A DNA stretch of 7,203 nt from CAIOSQ01 sp044359885 (lineage in GTDB: Bacteria > Pseudomonadota > Alphaproteobacteria > CACIAM-22H2), in the NCBI GenBank assembly GCA_044359885.1, contig JBIKLI010000231.1, forward strand, positions 1 to 7,203, in the 5' to 3' direction. A program made the position numbers and the translations under genes. The notes under the pieces are model-generated. The model had not been told where the DNA came from. It was given only the letters and a program-made list of their open reading frames with translations, and searched no databases. This document shows, piece after piece, positions 1 through 5,638 of this stretch; positions within the stretch are counted from its first letter, which is position 1, and each line of letters starts with the position of its first letter.

Positions 1-413
1 ACCCGGCCGAGGAAGTGATCGAACTGCCCCCGGGCACGCTCTTCCCGACGCTGCACACCCTGCTGCTGATCGACGCCGCGCAGGCCGGCCGGCGGTCCTG
101 GGCGCGCCCGGTCTTCGACGGCGCCGCCGTCGACGGCGCGATGGAAGTGAACGCGGCGATCGGCACCCCGCTGGATCCGGCCAGCGCCGAGCGTGGACCG
201 GGGATCGCGCCGGACCTGCTCGCGACGCGCTCCTGGCGCGTGCGGCTGGCGTTCTTCCGCATGGACGACCAGGGCGGCGGCGAGCCGGAATACGAGACCG
301 AGATGCGGCTCTACGACAACGGCGTGGGCAGCGAATTCGTCTTCGACTATCCCGAGTTCTCCATCCGCGCCCGGCTCGAGCGGCTGGAGGCCTTCGCGCG
401 ACCGCGCTGCTGA
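1..413 (+). CDS. eipB: EipB/DUF1849 family cell-envelope protein, 3' part (5' end outside window)
   Basis: This is the C-terminal part (about 136 residues) of a DUF1849 protein, the family of Brucella EipB. That protein is periplasmic, folds as an open beta-spiral and supports envelope integrity. The reading frame is open from base 3 and ends at TGA 411-413. The GTG at 15 is an internal valine, so the real start lies left of the window. Family-like stretches are FPTLHTLLLIDAAQAG, a SRPVFDG-like RPVFDGAAVDG, SWRVRLAFFRMDD, PEYETEMRLYDNGV and the closing ARLERLEAFARPRC. The last residue is Cys. In Brucella EipB a Cys near the C-terminus forms a conserved disulfide with one further upstream; I infer the same here, with the partner outside the window. 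The signal peptide cannot be seen. The gene runs tail to tail with the ROK kinase gene, with only 10 bases between the stops. The family call is by remembered motif pattern, not by a search. Confidence 0.85.
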   Translation, partial: PAEEVIELPPGTLFPTLHTLLLIDAAQAGRRSWARPVFDGAAVDGAMEVNAAIGTPLDPASAERGPGIAPDLLATRSWRVRLAFFRMDDQGGGEPEYETEMRLYDNGVGSEFVFDYPEFSIRARLERLEAFARPRC

Positions 414-423
414 CCGTCCCGTC

Positions 424-1338
424 TCAGGGCGGCCACAGCCAGGCGGCGCCGCGCACCCCGCTCGAATCGCCATGTACGGGCGGCAGCAGCCGCGTCGCGA
501 CGCTGTCCGAGAAGATCGCGCCGCCCCAGAGCGCCGGCACCCGAGTGTACAGCGCCTCGACCCGCGACATGCCGCCGCCGAGCACGACGACCTCGGGATC
601 GAAGATGTTGATCACCGTCGCCAGGGCGCGTGCCAGACGCCCGGCATAGCGTTCGACGCTGGCCCGCGCCGCGTCGTCGCCGGCCGCCGCCGCCGCCGCG
701 ATCTCGGCCGCGGAGAGCGTGCCCCCGGCATGCCGCGCATGGTCGCGCGCGAAGGCCGGCCCCGACAGGAAGGTCTCGACGCAGCCTTCGCGCCCGCAAT
801 AGCAGCGCGGTCCCGGGCGCTCGTCGTCGCGCGGCGAGGGCAGGGGATTGTGCCCCCATTCGCCGGCGATGCTGTTCGGGCCGCCGATCAGGCGCCCCTC
901 GAAGACGAGGCCGCCCCCGACCCCGGTGCCGATGATCACCCCGAAGACGCTGCGCGCCCCGCGCCCGGCGCCGTCGACGGCCTCGGACAGGGCGAAGCAA
1001 TCCGCATCGTTGGCAAGCCGGACCTGCCGCCCGGTCGCGGCCGCGATGTCCTTGTCGAGCGCATGCCCGATCAGCTCGGTGGTGTTGGCGTTCTTGACCA
1101 GCCCCGTGGCCGGCGAGATCGTCCCGGGGATCCCGACCCCGACGCTGCCGGTGCGGGCCAGCGTGCGTTCCGCCTCGCCGATCAGCGCCGCGATCCCGGC
1201 GACGATCGCCTGGTAGTCGCCGCGCGGCGTCGGGCGCCGGCGGCGCAGGATCTCGCGGCCGTCGCCGTCGAGCGCGACGATCTCGGTCTTGGTCCCGCCG
1301 AGATCGACCCCGAAGCGAACCATGTCCATGTTGCCCAT
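424..1338 (-). CDS. mak: ROK-family sugar kinase, probably fructokinase (Mak-like)
   Basis: This is a complete 304-residue ROK kinase, the usual length, predicted to phosphorylate a hexose with ATP in the cytoplasm. The N-terminal phosphate-binding motif DLGGTKTE is at residues 12-19. The catalytic aspartate is D111 in RLANDADCFALSEA. GVIIGTGVGGG follows at about 133-143. The ROK zinc site is intact: H163 in GEWGHNPLP, and C179, C181 and C186 in CYCGREGCVETFLSG. A C-terminal VVLGGGMS segment closes the fold. The AGEWGHNPLP context, the LIGHALDKDI stretch and the zinc loop resemble E. coli Mak more than NagK or glucokinase. Fructose is therefore the favoured substrate, but mannose or N-acetylglucosamine cannot be excluded. 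Three in-frame ATGs (1338, 1329, 1321) compete. The first has a GGGG run about six bases upstream, yet family proteins usually begin right at the VRFGVDLGG strand, so 1329 or 1321 are possible. No transport or sugar operon genes adjoin it. Confidence 0.9.
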   Translation of the reverse strand: MGNMDMVRFGVDLGGTKTEIVALDGDGREILRRRRPTPRGDYQAIVAGIAALIGEAERTLARTGSVGVGIPGTISPATGLVKNANTTELIGHALDKDIAAATGRQVRLANDADCFALSEAVDGAGRGARSVFGVIIGTGVGGGLVFEGRLIGGPNSIAGEWGHNPLPSPRDDERPGPRCYCGREGCVETFLSGPAFARDHARHAGGTLSAAEIAAAAAAGDDAARASVERYAGRLARALATVINIFDPEVVVLGGGMSRVEALYTRVPALWGGAIFSDSVATRLLPPVHGDSSGVRGAAWLWPP

Positions 1339-1352
1339 GACGACCCCGACGG

Positions 1353-1367
1353 TTACGGAAATTTAAC
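1353..1367. promoter_or_regulatory. Candidate degenerate CtrA box between the ROK gene and divK
   Basis: In an otherwise GC-rich 104-base divergent intergenic region (1339-1442) there is one AT-rich patch, TTAC, six bases, then TTAAC. The CtrA consensus is TTAA, seven bases, TTAA(C), so this has one base wrong in the first half-site and a spacer one short. CtrA controls many polarity and cell-cycle genes in alphaproteobacteria, and the patch lies 76 bases before the divK ATG. I see no convincing sigma-70 -35/-10 pair for divK or for the ROK gene in this region, and no GANTC methylation site. The call rests on context as much as sequence and is weak. Confidence 0.22.
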
Positions 1368-1431
1368 GAAACTCGATGGATCATCGTCGCGGCAAGTGAC
1401 GCGCATTCGGTTTCCCGGGTCCCGCTGCGAC

Positions 1432-1437
1432 GGAAGG
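1432..1437 (+). promoter_or_regulatory. divK ribosome binding site
   Basis: The purine-rich GGAAGG lies five bases before the ATG at 1443. It is the only good Shine-Dalgarno match near the start and fixes the divK start codon, in agreement with the known N-terminus of Caulobacter DivK (MTKKVLIVEDN). Confidence 0.7.
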
Positions 1438-1442
1438 CATTC

Positions 1443-1808
1443 ATGACAAAGACCGTCCTGATCGTCGAGGACAACGATCTCAACATGAAGCTTTTCAATG
1501 ACCTGCTCGAGGCCCATGGCTACGGTACGCTGCGGACCAAGAACGGGCTCGAGGCGATGAAGCTGGCCCGCGACCATCGCCCCGACCTGATCTTGATGGA
1601 TATCCAACTGCCCGAGATTTCCGGCCTCGAAGTGACCAAATGGCTGAAGGAGGACCCCGATCTCGCCCCGATCCCGGTGATCGCGGTCACCGCCTTCGCG
1701 ATGAAGGGAGACGAGGAGAAGATCCGCAAGGGCGGATGCGAGGCCTATATCGCCAAGCCGATCTCGGTCAGCCGGTTTCTCGAGACGGTCGGCCACTTCC
1801 TGTCCTGA
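1443..1808 (+). CDS. divK: DivK, single-domain response regulator of cell polarity and division
   Basis: This is a 121-residue stand-alone receiver domain with no output domain. The full phosphoacceptor set is present: acidic pair E9-D10, acceptor D53 in LILMDIQLPEISG, T83 in VIAVTAFAMKGDEE, and K105 in AYIAKPIS. The stretches LNMKLF, QLPEISGLEVTKWLKED, AFAMKGDEEKIR and GGCEAYI match my memory of Caulobacter DivK almost residue for residue, so orthology is very likely. In Caulobacter, DivK is phosphorylated by DivJ and dephosphorylated by PleC. Phosphorylated DivK acts through DivL/CckA to lower CtrA activity, and DivK also stimulates DivJ and PleC. None of those partners is in this window. 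The gene starts the divK-pleD operon, with 34 bases to pleD. It is divergent from the ROK kinase, and the shared upstream region holds a weak CtrA-like box. Its C-terminus is a few residues shorter than in Caulobacter. Confidence 0.97.
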   Translation: MTKTVLIVEDNDLNMKLFNDLLEAHGYGTLRTKNGLEAMKLARDHRPDLILMDIQLPEISGLEVTKWLKEDPDLAPIPVIAVTAFAMKGDEEKIRKGGCEAYIAKPISVSRFLETVGHFLS

Positions 1809-1842
1809 TCGCCAAGCCCCGTCCCGGCCCGGATCTTCCGCC

Positions 1843-3246
1843 ATGACCGCGCGCGTTCTCGTCGTCGACGATCTTCCGACCAACGTCAAGCTGCTCGAAG
1901 CGCGGCTGACGGCGGAGTATTTCGAGGTCGTCTGCGCCGCCAGCGGCGACGAGGCGATCGCGGCGGCCATCGACCGGCATCCGGACATCGTGCTGCTTGA
2001 CGTCATGATGCCCGGGATGGACGGGTTCGAATGCTGCCGGCGCCTGCGCGCCGATCCGCGTACGCGCCATATCCCGGTCGTGATGGTGACCGCGCTGTCC
2101 GACGTCCAGGACCGGCTGCGTGGCCTGGAGGCCGGCGCCGACGATTTCCTGACCAAGCCGTTCAACGACATCGCGCTCGGCGCGCGCATCCGCTCGCTGG
2201 TCCGGCTGAAGCTGCTGGCGGACGAATGGCGTCTGCGCCAGACGACCAGCGCCGAACTCGCCGATCCCGCCGGGCCGGCCGCCGACGTCGCCGACACCGC
2301 GACCGGGGCGCGCATTCTGGTGCTGAGCGACAATCCCGCGCTGGCGGAGCGTGTGGCGCGCGGCTTCGTCGCGGATGGCGGCACGGTGGCGGCTCATGGC
2401 GACGCCGACGCGGCGCTGGCGGCGCTCGAGGCGGGCGAATTCGAACTTGCGGTCGTCGATCTGCATCTCAAGATTGCAGATGGCCTCAGGATCTGCGCGC
2501 GTATCCGCAGCCAGCCGGGGACGCGCAGCCTGCCGATCCTGGCGCTTGTCGAAGCCGGCGATCATCAGCGCCTGGCCCGTGCGCTCGACCTTGGCGTCAA
2601 CGACTATCTGACGCTGCCGCTGGAGGCCAACGAGCTGCGCGCGCGCGGCCGCACCCAGATCCGCCGGCATCGCTATCAGCAGCGGCTGCGCGCGACCCTG
2701 CAGCAGAGCGTCGCGGCGTCGGTCACCGACAGCCTCACCGGCCTGCACAACCGCCGTTTCCTGGTCCGCCATCTCGACGCGCTGGTGGTCGCGGCGGCGC
2801 GCAGCGACAAGCCGCTGTCGCTGCTGATGATCGACATCGACCGCTTCAAGAGCGTCAACGACGGCTATGGCCACGCCTCCGGCGACGCGATCCTGTGCGC
2901 GGTCGCGGATCGCCTGCGCAAGGGGGTGCGCGATTCGGACAGCGCCGGGCGCTGGGGGGGCGAGGAGTTCCTGATCGCGATGCCCGATGCGTCGGCCGAG
3001 ATCGCCCTCGCCGTCGCGGAGCGCCTGCGCCGCCGGATGGAGACGAGCCCGATCCCGGTCCCGGGTCCGGGTGGCGACATCGCCGTGCCGGTCACCGTCA
3101 GCGTCGGCGTGGCGTCGTTCGAGGGCCAAGGCGATAGCGCCGCCGCGATGATCCGGCGGGCCGACGAGGGGCTCTATGACGCCAAGCGCGGCGGCCGCAA
3201 CCGCGTCGCCATGCTCGGGCCGGGGCCGGCTGCCCGCGCCTCCTGA
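1843..3246 (+). CDS. pleD: PleD, REC-REC-GGDEF diguanylate cyclase response regulator
   Basis: This 467-residue protein makes cyclic di-GMP from two GTP and, by homology to Caulobacter PleD, acts at a cell pole when phosphorylated. REC1 (residues 1 to about 125) is competent: D9-D10, acceptor D53, T83 and K105 in FLTKPF. REC2 (about 157-275) is degenerate. An Asp remains at the acceptor position (D206 in VVDLHL), but the switch Thr is replaced in LALVEA, the Lys is Leu in YLTLPL, and only one Asp (D163) is left of the acidic pair. That fits the adaptor role for dimer formation known in Caulobacter. The GGDEF domain starts at DSLTGLHNRRF (296-306), and the active site is GGEEF (372-376). The inhibitory I-site RxxD is intact as R363-D366, five residues before GGEEF, so product feedback inhibition is expected. 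The linker between the REC domains is Ala/Asp-rich. The start lacks a strong Shine-Dalgarno (only GGAT at 1831), which suggests dependence on divK translation. TGA is at 3244-3246. Confidence 0.97.
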   Translation: MTARVLVVDDLPTNVKLLEARLTAEYFEVVCAASGDEAIAAAIDRHPDIVLLDVMMPGMDGFECCRRLRADPRTRHIPVVMVTALSDVQDRLRGLEAGADDFLTKPFNDIALGARIRSLVRLKLLADEWRLRQTTSAELADPAGPAADVADTATGARILVLSDNPALAERVARGFVADGGTVAAHGDADAALAALEAGEFELAVVDLHLKIADGLRICARIRSQPGTRSLPILALVEAGDHQRLARALDLGVNDYLTLPLEANELRARGRTQIRRHRYQQRLRATLQQSVAASVTDSLTGLHNRRFLVRHLDALVVAAARSDKPLSLLMIDIDRFKSVNDGYGHASGDAILCAVADRLRKGVRDSDSAGRWGGEEFLIAMPDASAEIALAVAERLRRRMETSPIPVPGPGGDIAVPVTVSVGVASFEGQGDSAAAMIRRADEGLYDAKRGGRNRVAMLGPGPAARAS

Positions 3247-3254
3247 CCGATCCC

Positions 3255-3284
3255 TCGAAACGAAAAGCGGGCCCGGAGGCCCGC
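3255..3284 (-). terminator. Intrinsic terminator of rpmG (minus strand)
   Basis: A perfect 7-bp stem, GCGGGCC at 3267-3273 with GGCCCGC at 3278-3284 and a 4-base loop, is followed on the minus strand by TTTTCGTTTCG. This is a textbook rho-independent terminator for transcripts running leftward from rpmG. On the plus strand the hairpin is followed by CTGTCG with no T-run, so it would end the convergent pleD transcript poorly, if at all. It lies 20 bases past the pleD stop and 53 bases past the rpmG stop. Confidence 0.85.
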
Positions 3285-3308
3285 CTGTCGACGTCGCGAA
3301 ACCCGGAC

Positions 3309-3335
3309 GGCGCGTCGTGCGCCGCCGGACGCGCC
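3309..3335. repeat. GC-rich inverted repeat just past the rpmG stop
   Basis: GGCGCGTC (3309-3316) pairs perfectly with GACGCGCC (3328-3335) across 11 bases. A competing smaller hairpin can form from CGGCGC (3308-3313) with GCGCCG (3319-3324). There is no T-run on either side. It sits between the rpmG stop and the main terminator, so it may protect the mRNA 3' end or simply reflect base composition. Confidence 0.4.
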
Positions 3336-3337
3336 GC

Positions 3338-3505
3338 TCACTTGATCTTCGATTCCTTGAAGTCCACGTGCTTGCGCGCGACCGGATCGAACTTCTTGAG
3401 CGTCAGCTTCTCGGTCGTCTTCTTCGGGTTCTTCGCAGTGACATAGAAGTAGCCGGTATCTGCGGTGCTCACCATCTTGATGAGCGTCTGCTTCGACTTG
3501 GCCAT
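3338..3505 (-). CDS. rpmG: 50S ribosomal protein L33
   Basis: This 55-residue protein begins MAKSKQTLIKMVSTADTGYF and continues with a YVTAKNPKKT motif. Its C-terminal half carries LKKFDPVARKHVDFKESKIK, the L33 signature. It is a structural protein of the large ribosomal subunit near the tRNA exit site. It contains no cysteine, so it is the zinc-free (C-minus) form common in Gram-negative bacteria. Lysine is encoded throughout by AAG, as expected of a high-GC genome. The start at ATG 3505 is fixed by an AAGAGG Shine-Dalgarno five bases upstream, and the stop is TGA at 3338-3340. The gene has its own promoter upstream and an intrinsic terminator downstream, so it looks like a single-gene transcription unit. 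It is convergent with pleD; I recall rpmG lying beside divK-pleD in other alphaproteobacteria, though I cannot verify that here. The longer open frames over this region are shadows. Confidence 0.97.
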   Translation of the reverse strand: MAKSKQTLIKMVSTADTGYFYVTAKNPKKTTEKLTLKKFDPVARKHVDFKESKIK

Positions 3506-3546
3506 GACGACCTCTTGCGCGGCAATGATCGGATAGTTCGCGGCGG

Positions 3547-3574
3547 AAGATACCGGCGTGCGTCACGCTGTCAA
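3547..3574 (-). promoter_or_regulatory. rpmG promoter (-35 TTGACA, -10 TATCTT)
   Basis: On the minus strand a perfect -35 hexamer TTGACA (3569-3574) is followed after 16 bases by TATCTT (3547-3552), a 4-of-6 match to the -10 box. Transcription would start near 3540, leaving a leader of about 35 bases that contains the AAGAGG ribosome binding site (3511-3516). This is the best housekeeping sigma-type promoter in the window and fits strong constitutive expression of a ribosomal protein. Confidence 0.7.
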
Positions 3575-3621
3575 GTGCCACCCCCGCGCGGCGATCGTGC
3601 GGCCGCAGACCCGTCTGGCGA

Positions 3622-5193
3622 TCAGCGGGGCAGGGCGGTGGCCAGTTCGGCGGTGCTGGCCAGGGCGCTGGCGTGCAGCGCGCGGTCGGCCAGCAATTCG
3701 CGCGCGAGTTCGAGATCGCTGTCGCGGTCGGCCGCTTCGCCCGCGCAGGTGGCGGCGCGCAGCCGCCGGCGCGCCTCGGGATCGTCCACGCCGATGCTGC
3801 GCCATTTGCGCGCCGCCGCGCGGTCCGCGAAGCGGCCGGCGCGCAGCTGCTCGATCATCGCCGCCGGCGCGTCGCGGCCGCCGGAGGTGCAGAGATGGGG
3901 CAGCACGCCGAGTTCGGAGAGCGCGTAGCCCGACGGCGCATGGAACCGCGCCGAGGTCAGGATCAGCTCCCCCTCGTTCGGCAGCGGCAGGATCGACTGC
4001 ACCGATCCCTTGCCGAAGGATGCGGTGCCGATCACCACCGCACGGTTGTTGTCCTGAAGCGCCGCCGCGACGATCTCGGATGCCGAGGCGGAATTGCCGT
4101 TGATGAGCACGACCAGCGGCACCTTCTCGCCGATGTCGCCGCGCCGCGCCCAGCTCTCCTGGGTGACCATGCGATGGCGGCCGCGGGTGCTGACGATCGT
4201 GCCTTCGGCCAGGAACAGGTCCGCCACGTAGATCGACTGGTCGAGATAGCCGCCGAAATTGTTGCGCAGGTCGAGGACCACGCCGGCCATGCGCGGGCCG
4301 ATCTCGCGCTCGGCGCGGCGCAGCTTCTCGACCAGCGTCTCGGTGGTCTTCTGGTTGAAGCCGGTGACGCGCAGATGCGCGATGTCGCCCAGCCGGCGAT
4401 AGGTCACGGTCTGCGGCACGATATGCGCACGCAACAGCGTCACGCGCTGTGCCGCCGCCGGCTCGCCGCGGCGGATCTGGATCTCGACCTGGCTGCCGAC
4501 CGCGCCGCGCAGCCGGCGCACGACGTCGCGCGCGACCATGCCGCGCGTGCTCTCGCCCTCGATGGCGAGGACCCGGTCCTCGGCGCGCAGCCCGGCGCGC
4601 GAGGCCGGCGAGTCGTCCATCACCGTGACGATCCGCACCTCGCCGCCGTCGGTGTCGATGACGATCCCCAGCCCGCCGAAGCCTTCGCGCTGCGAGCGCT
4701 CCTCGCGCGCCGCCTCGGGCGTGGTGTAGCGCGAATAGCCGTCGAGGCCCTTGACCAGCCCCTCGAAGAAGGCCTGCTGCGTGCGCTCGGCGTCGAGCTG
4801 GCGCAGTGCCGCCGAGCGCGCCCGCGCGGCATCGATCGCCGTCGCCGCGGCCGCGGCCCAGGCGGCGCCGCCGCCCGGTGCCGCGGCGACCGCGCGCACC
4901 GGCGGCTGGTGGGGCGCGCGCAGCTCGAGCGTGTCGCCGTCGCGCCGCAGCGTCAGCCCGGATTCGGGATCGGTGCGCAGCACCTGCGCCACGCCGAGTT
5001 CGGCCAGATGGCCGAGATCGACGCTGCGCACGTAGCGGTCGTTGATCTGCTCGAACGCCGCGACCAGAACGCGGCGCGCGCGCGGCGACAATTTGGCGCG
5101 ATCGGCCTCGCCGCCCCCGTCTTGCGTGGCGCAGGACAACAGCGTCGCCAGGACGAAGCCGGTGAGGACGGCGCGGGCGGCAAGGCGGCGCAT
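3622..5193 (-). CDS. S41-family C-terminal processing peptidase, predicted lipoprotein
   Basis: This is a complete 523-residue S41 (CtpA/Prc-type) serine protease that trims or degrades proteins in the envelope. The N-terminus MRRLAARAVLTGFVLATLLSC is a lipoprotein signal with lipobox LLSC and acylated C21. Alanine at +2 favours outer-membrane sorting by the E. coli rule. Residues 35-75 resemble the helical N-terminal region of Ctp proteases. Residues 100-130 are an Ala/Gly-rich insert. GLDGYSRYTTPEAAREE and FGGLGIVI (150-179) introduce a PDZ domain (about 172-250, with DDSPASRAGLRAEDRVLAIEG). The catalytic dyad is S370 in GNSASASEIV and K395 in ASFGKGSVQ, 25 residues apart as in Bacillus CtpB, with Q399 supporting. 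The tail after about 440 is Arg/Ala-rich and not recognised. The start has an AGGGG Shine-Dalgarno eight bases away and lies four bases past the DUF983 stop, so the two are translationally linked. I see no terminator after the stop. Substrates cannot be read from the sequence. Confidence 0.93.
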   Translation of the reverse strand: MRRLAARAVLTGFVLATLLSCATQDGGGEADRAKLSPRARRVLVAAFEQINDRYVRSVDLGHLAELGVAQVLRTDPESGLTLRRDGDTLELRAPHQPPVRAVAAAPGGGAAWAAAAATAIDAARARSAALRQLDAERTQQAFFEGLVKGLDGYSRYTTPEAAREERSQREGFGGLGIVIDTDGGEVRIVTVMDDSPASRAGLRAEDRVLAIEGESTRGMVARDVVRRLRGAVGSQVEIQIRRGEPAAAQRVTLLRAHIVPQTVTYRRLGDIAHLRVTGFNQKTTETLVEKLRRAEREIGPRMAGVVLDLRNNFGGYLDQSIYVADLFLAEGTIVSTRGRHRMVTQESWARRGDIGEKVPLVVLINGNSASASEIVAAALQDNNRAVVIGTASFGKGSVQSILPLPNEGELILTSARFHAPSGYALSELGVLPHLCTSGGRDAPAAMIEQLRAGRFADRAAARKWRSIGVDDPEARRRLRAATCAGEAADRDSDLELARELLADRALHASALASTAELATALPR

Positions 5194-5197
5194 CGTG

Positions 5198-5578
5198 TCA
5201 ACCCCTGATGCCCGCGGCGTAGTGCAGGCCGATCACCGCGCCCTTGATGCGCGGCAGCAGCGCCAGCGTCAGCGCCAGCGTCGCCGGCACCCAGAACGCG
5301 GTCTGCAGCCACAGCGCCGGGGTCCATATCCGCTCGGCCATCAGCACGCCGGGGATCACCAGATGCCCGACGACGAAGATCGTGAAATAGGGCGGCGCGT
5401 CGTCGGCGCGGATCGCGCCAAGCTCGAGCCCGCATCCCGCGCAGGTCTCGCGCACCCGCAGGAACCCCGTCCGAAGCCCGCGATGGCCGCAGCGCGGACA
5501 GCGGCCGGCGAATCCCCGCACGGCCGCCGCGAACCATCCGGTGGGCGGCTGAACGGGCGGGGTTGGGTCCTGGGACAT
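5198..5578 (-). CDS. DUF983 zinc-ribbon membrane protein, function unknown
   Basis: This 126-residue protein carries the DUF983 pattern. A short Pro-rich N-terminus is followed by two CxxC pairs (C27/C30 in GRCPRCGHRGL and C46/C49 in ETCAGCGLEL) that probably bind one zinc. Next comes the family-typical DDAPPYFTIFVVGHLVIPGVL, which is the start of transmembrane helix 1 (about 64-82). A second helix spans about 88-108, followed by LLPRIKGAVIGLHYA. The zinc ribbon probably faces the cytoplasm, because the N-terminus lacks a signal peptide and the residues after helix 2 are basic. The molecular function of the family is not known to me. AGAGG seven bases before the ATG supports the start at 5578. 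The gene lies 60 bases after rnr and 4 bases before the S41 peptidase gene, all on the same strand, so it is very likely in one operon with both. Confidence 0.92.
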   Translation of the reverse strand: MSQDPTPPVQPPTGWFAAAVRGFAGRCPRCGHRGLRTGFLRVRETCAGCGLELGAIRADDAPPYFTIFVVGHLVIPGVLMAERIWTPALWLQTAFWVPATLALTLALLPRIKGAVIGLHYAAGIRG

Positions 5579-5638
5579 CGTTCGACCTCTGAGCGTGGCG
5601 CAGCATATAGCTTGCCTGCGGCCGCGCAGCGTCGAAAT

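Noticed and set aside
193..1446. A 417-codon plus-strand open frame across the ROK kinase gene
   Set aside because: The translation is Arg/Ala/Pro-rich with no domain, and it lies antisense to a gene with a full set of ROK motifs. It is a high-GC shadow frame.
1768..3129. A 453-codon minus-strand open frame opposite pleD, and a 343-codon one opposite divK-pleD (1353-2384)
   Set aside because: Both are antisense to genes with every expected catalytic residue in place and show no recognisable domain.
3174..3581. A 135-codon minus-strand frame covering the rpmG locus
   Set aside because: It is out of frame with the L33 protein that has its own promoter, ribosome binding site and terminator.
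3506..3621. Terminator for the S41 peptidase gene
   Set aside because: Only a 4-bp AGAC/GTCT stem and a GCGGCCGC palindrome are present, with no T-tract, so I do not call a terminator.
3673..5208. A 511-codon plus-strand open frame spanning the S41 peptidase gene
   Set aside because: It is the antisense of a gene with intact catalytic residues and a signal peptide. The sequence is low-complexity (Arg, Ala, Gly, His) and matches no family I know; few stops are expected at this GC level.
5579..5638. Possible internal promoter (a TATAT patch) or hairpin in the rnr-DUF983 gap
   Set aside because: The TATAT patch has no -35 box at a workable distance, and the 5-bp CTGCG/CGCAG hairpin has no T-tract. 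Read-through from rnr is simpler.
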